64,000 nucleotides of DNA, from assembly GCF_900114475.1 (NCBI RefSeq), contig NZ_FOTE01000023.1:1-64000 (forward strand). Direction: 5' to 3'. The notes below the pieces were generated by a model that had not been told where the DNA came from, did no database searches, and saw only the letters and a list, made by a program, of their open reading frames with translations. Positions 63,750 through 64,000 of this stretch are shown piece by piece. The position numbers were made by a program, and so were the translations under genes. The first letter of the stretch is position 1; every line of letters starts with the position of its first letter. The DNA comes from Paenibacillus sp. 1_12 (GTDB taxonomy: Bacteria > Bacillota > Bacilli > Paenibacillales > NBRC-103111).

Positions 63750-64000
63750 ATGTTCACCTGTAAATGTTAATAATGGACGGGTATAGATTAGTTTCATACA
63801 TGTCTATATTACCATAGCCTTGATATACTAAAATAGTGAACTTGAAATTGATTTTTTCGAGCGAATGCTGTGTATCTAATGACAAGTAATAATACGATTA
63901 TTCAAGAACGAAGAGTGCGGACGAAATGGTCTATGCATTTGACTGGGAGCATCCGGATGAGATTAATTTTCCCTCAAATTCATCTTTTTAAATTGAGTAT

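Noticed and set aside
63800-64000. Possible start of a rightward gene at the window end
   Set aside because: Only a 21-codon frame (MVYAFDWEHPDEINF...) ending in TAA is visible, without a ribosome site; the region may instead be the promoter of the leftward AraC gene.

Overview
The window looks like a chromosomal segment of a low-to-moderate G+C, spore-forming Firmicute of the Paenibacillaceae (Paenibacillus-like). Evidence: strong AGGAGG-type ribosome binding sites, ATG/GTG/TTG starts, S-layer-homology (SLH) domains, several YesM/YesN-type two-component systems next to sugar ABC transporters, CcpA cre-like sites, ZTP and cobalamin riboswitches, and a C1q-like spore-surface-type protein. I see no rRNA, tRNA, CRISPR array or prophage.

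Region 1 (1-13.9 kb) is a patchwork of small accessory genes and genetic debris. It holds an IS256-family transposase tail whose terminal repeat cuts the end of a GNAT acetyltransferase gene, remnants of a SUFU-like protein, an aminoglycoside-phosphotransferase-like kinase, an SLH protein, a sigma/anti-sigma pair, an MFS exporter and metE, and a 208-bp MITE-like element. Intact genes include a double-P-loop ATPase (PRK06851 type), cydAB for a bd-type quinol oxidase, a HIT protein, a methyltransferase, a cupin, a small lipoprotein, and a divergent EamA exporter/AraC pair.

Region 2 (14.0-18.8 kb) is a one-carbon/folate block: glyA, then a ZTP (pfl) riboswitch with an intrinsic terminator, then folC, pabB and a NUDIX hydrolase that may supply the dihydroneopterin-triphosphate hydrolase step.

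Region 3 (18.5-29.4 kb) is the most interesting part. Two cobalamin riboswitches stand head to head. The leftward one leads into an unrecognised 58-residue ORF. The rightward one leads an operon for a 1723-residue secreted SLH protein with three alpha-barrel modules resembling intrinsic factor/transcobalamin and one DUF4430 (transcobalamin C-terminal-like) module, a membrane-tethered second DUF4430 protein, and a complete ECF transporter (EcfT, fused double ATPase, S component). I read this as a surface-to-membrane vitamin B12 capture and import system built from intrinsic-factor-like parts.

Region 4 (29.7-62.3 kb) holds three consecutive carbohydrate utilisation loci, each with an ABC importer (binding protein plus two permeases, no dedicated ATPase) and transmembrane signalling regulators. 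Locus A (29.8-41.0 kb) has an importer, YesM/YesN, three SDR dehydrogenases, a sugar isomerase-like TIM barrel and a GH4 glycosidase. Locus B (43.1-52.7 kb) has an amidohydrolase, a small Rieske protein, an LplB/LplC-type importer, a GH42-like beta-galactosidase and a membrane AraC regulator. Locus C (52.8-62.3 kb) has YesM/YesN, an importer, a paralogous GH42 enzyme and an SDR. A leftward AraC regulator closes the window.
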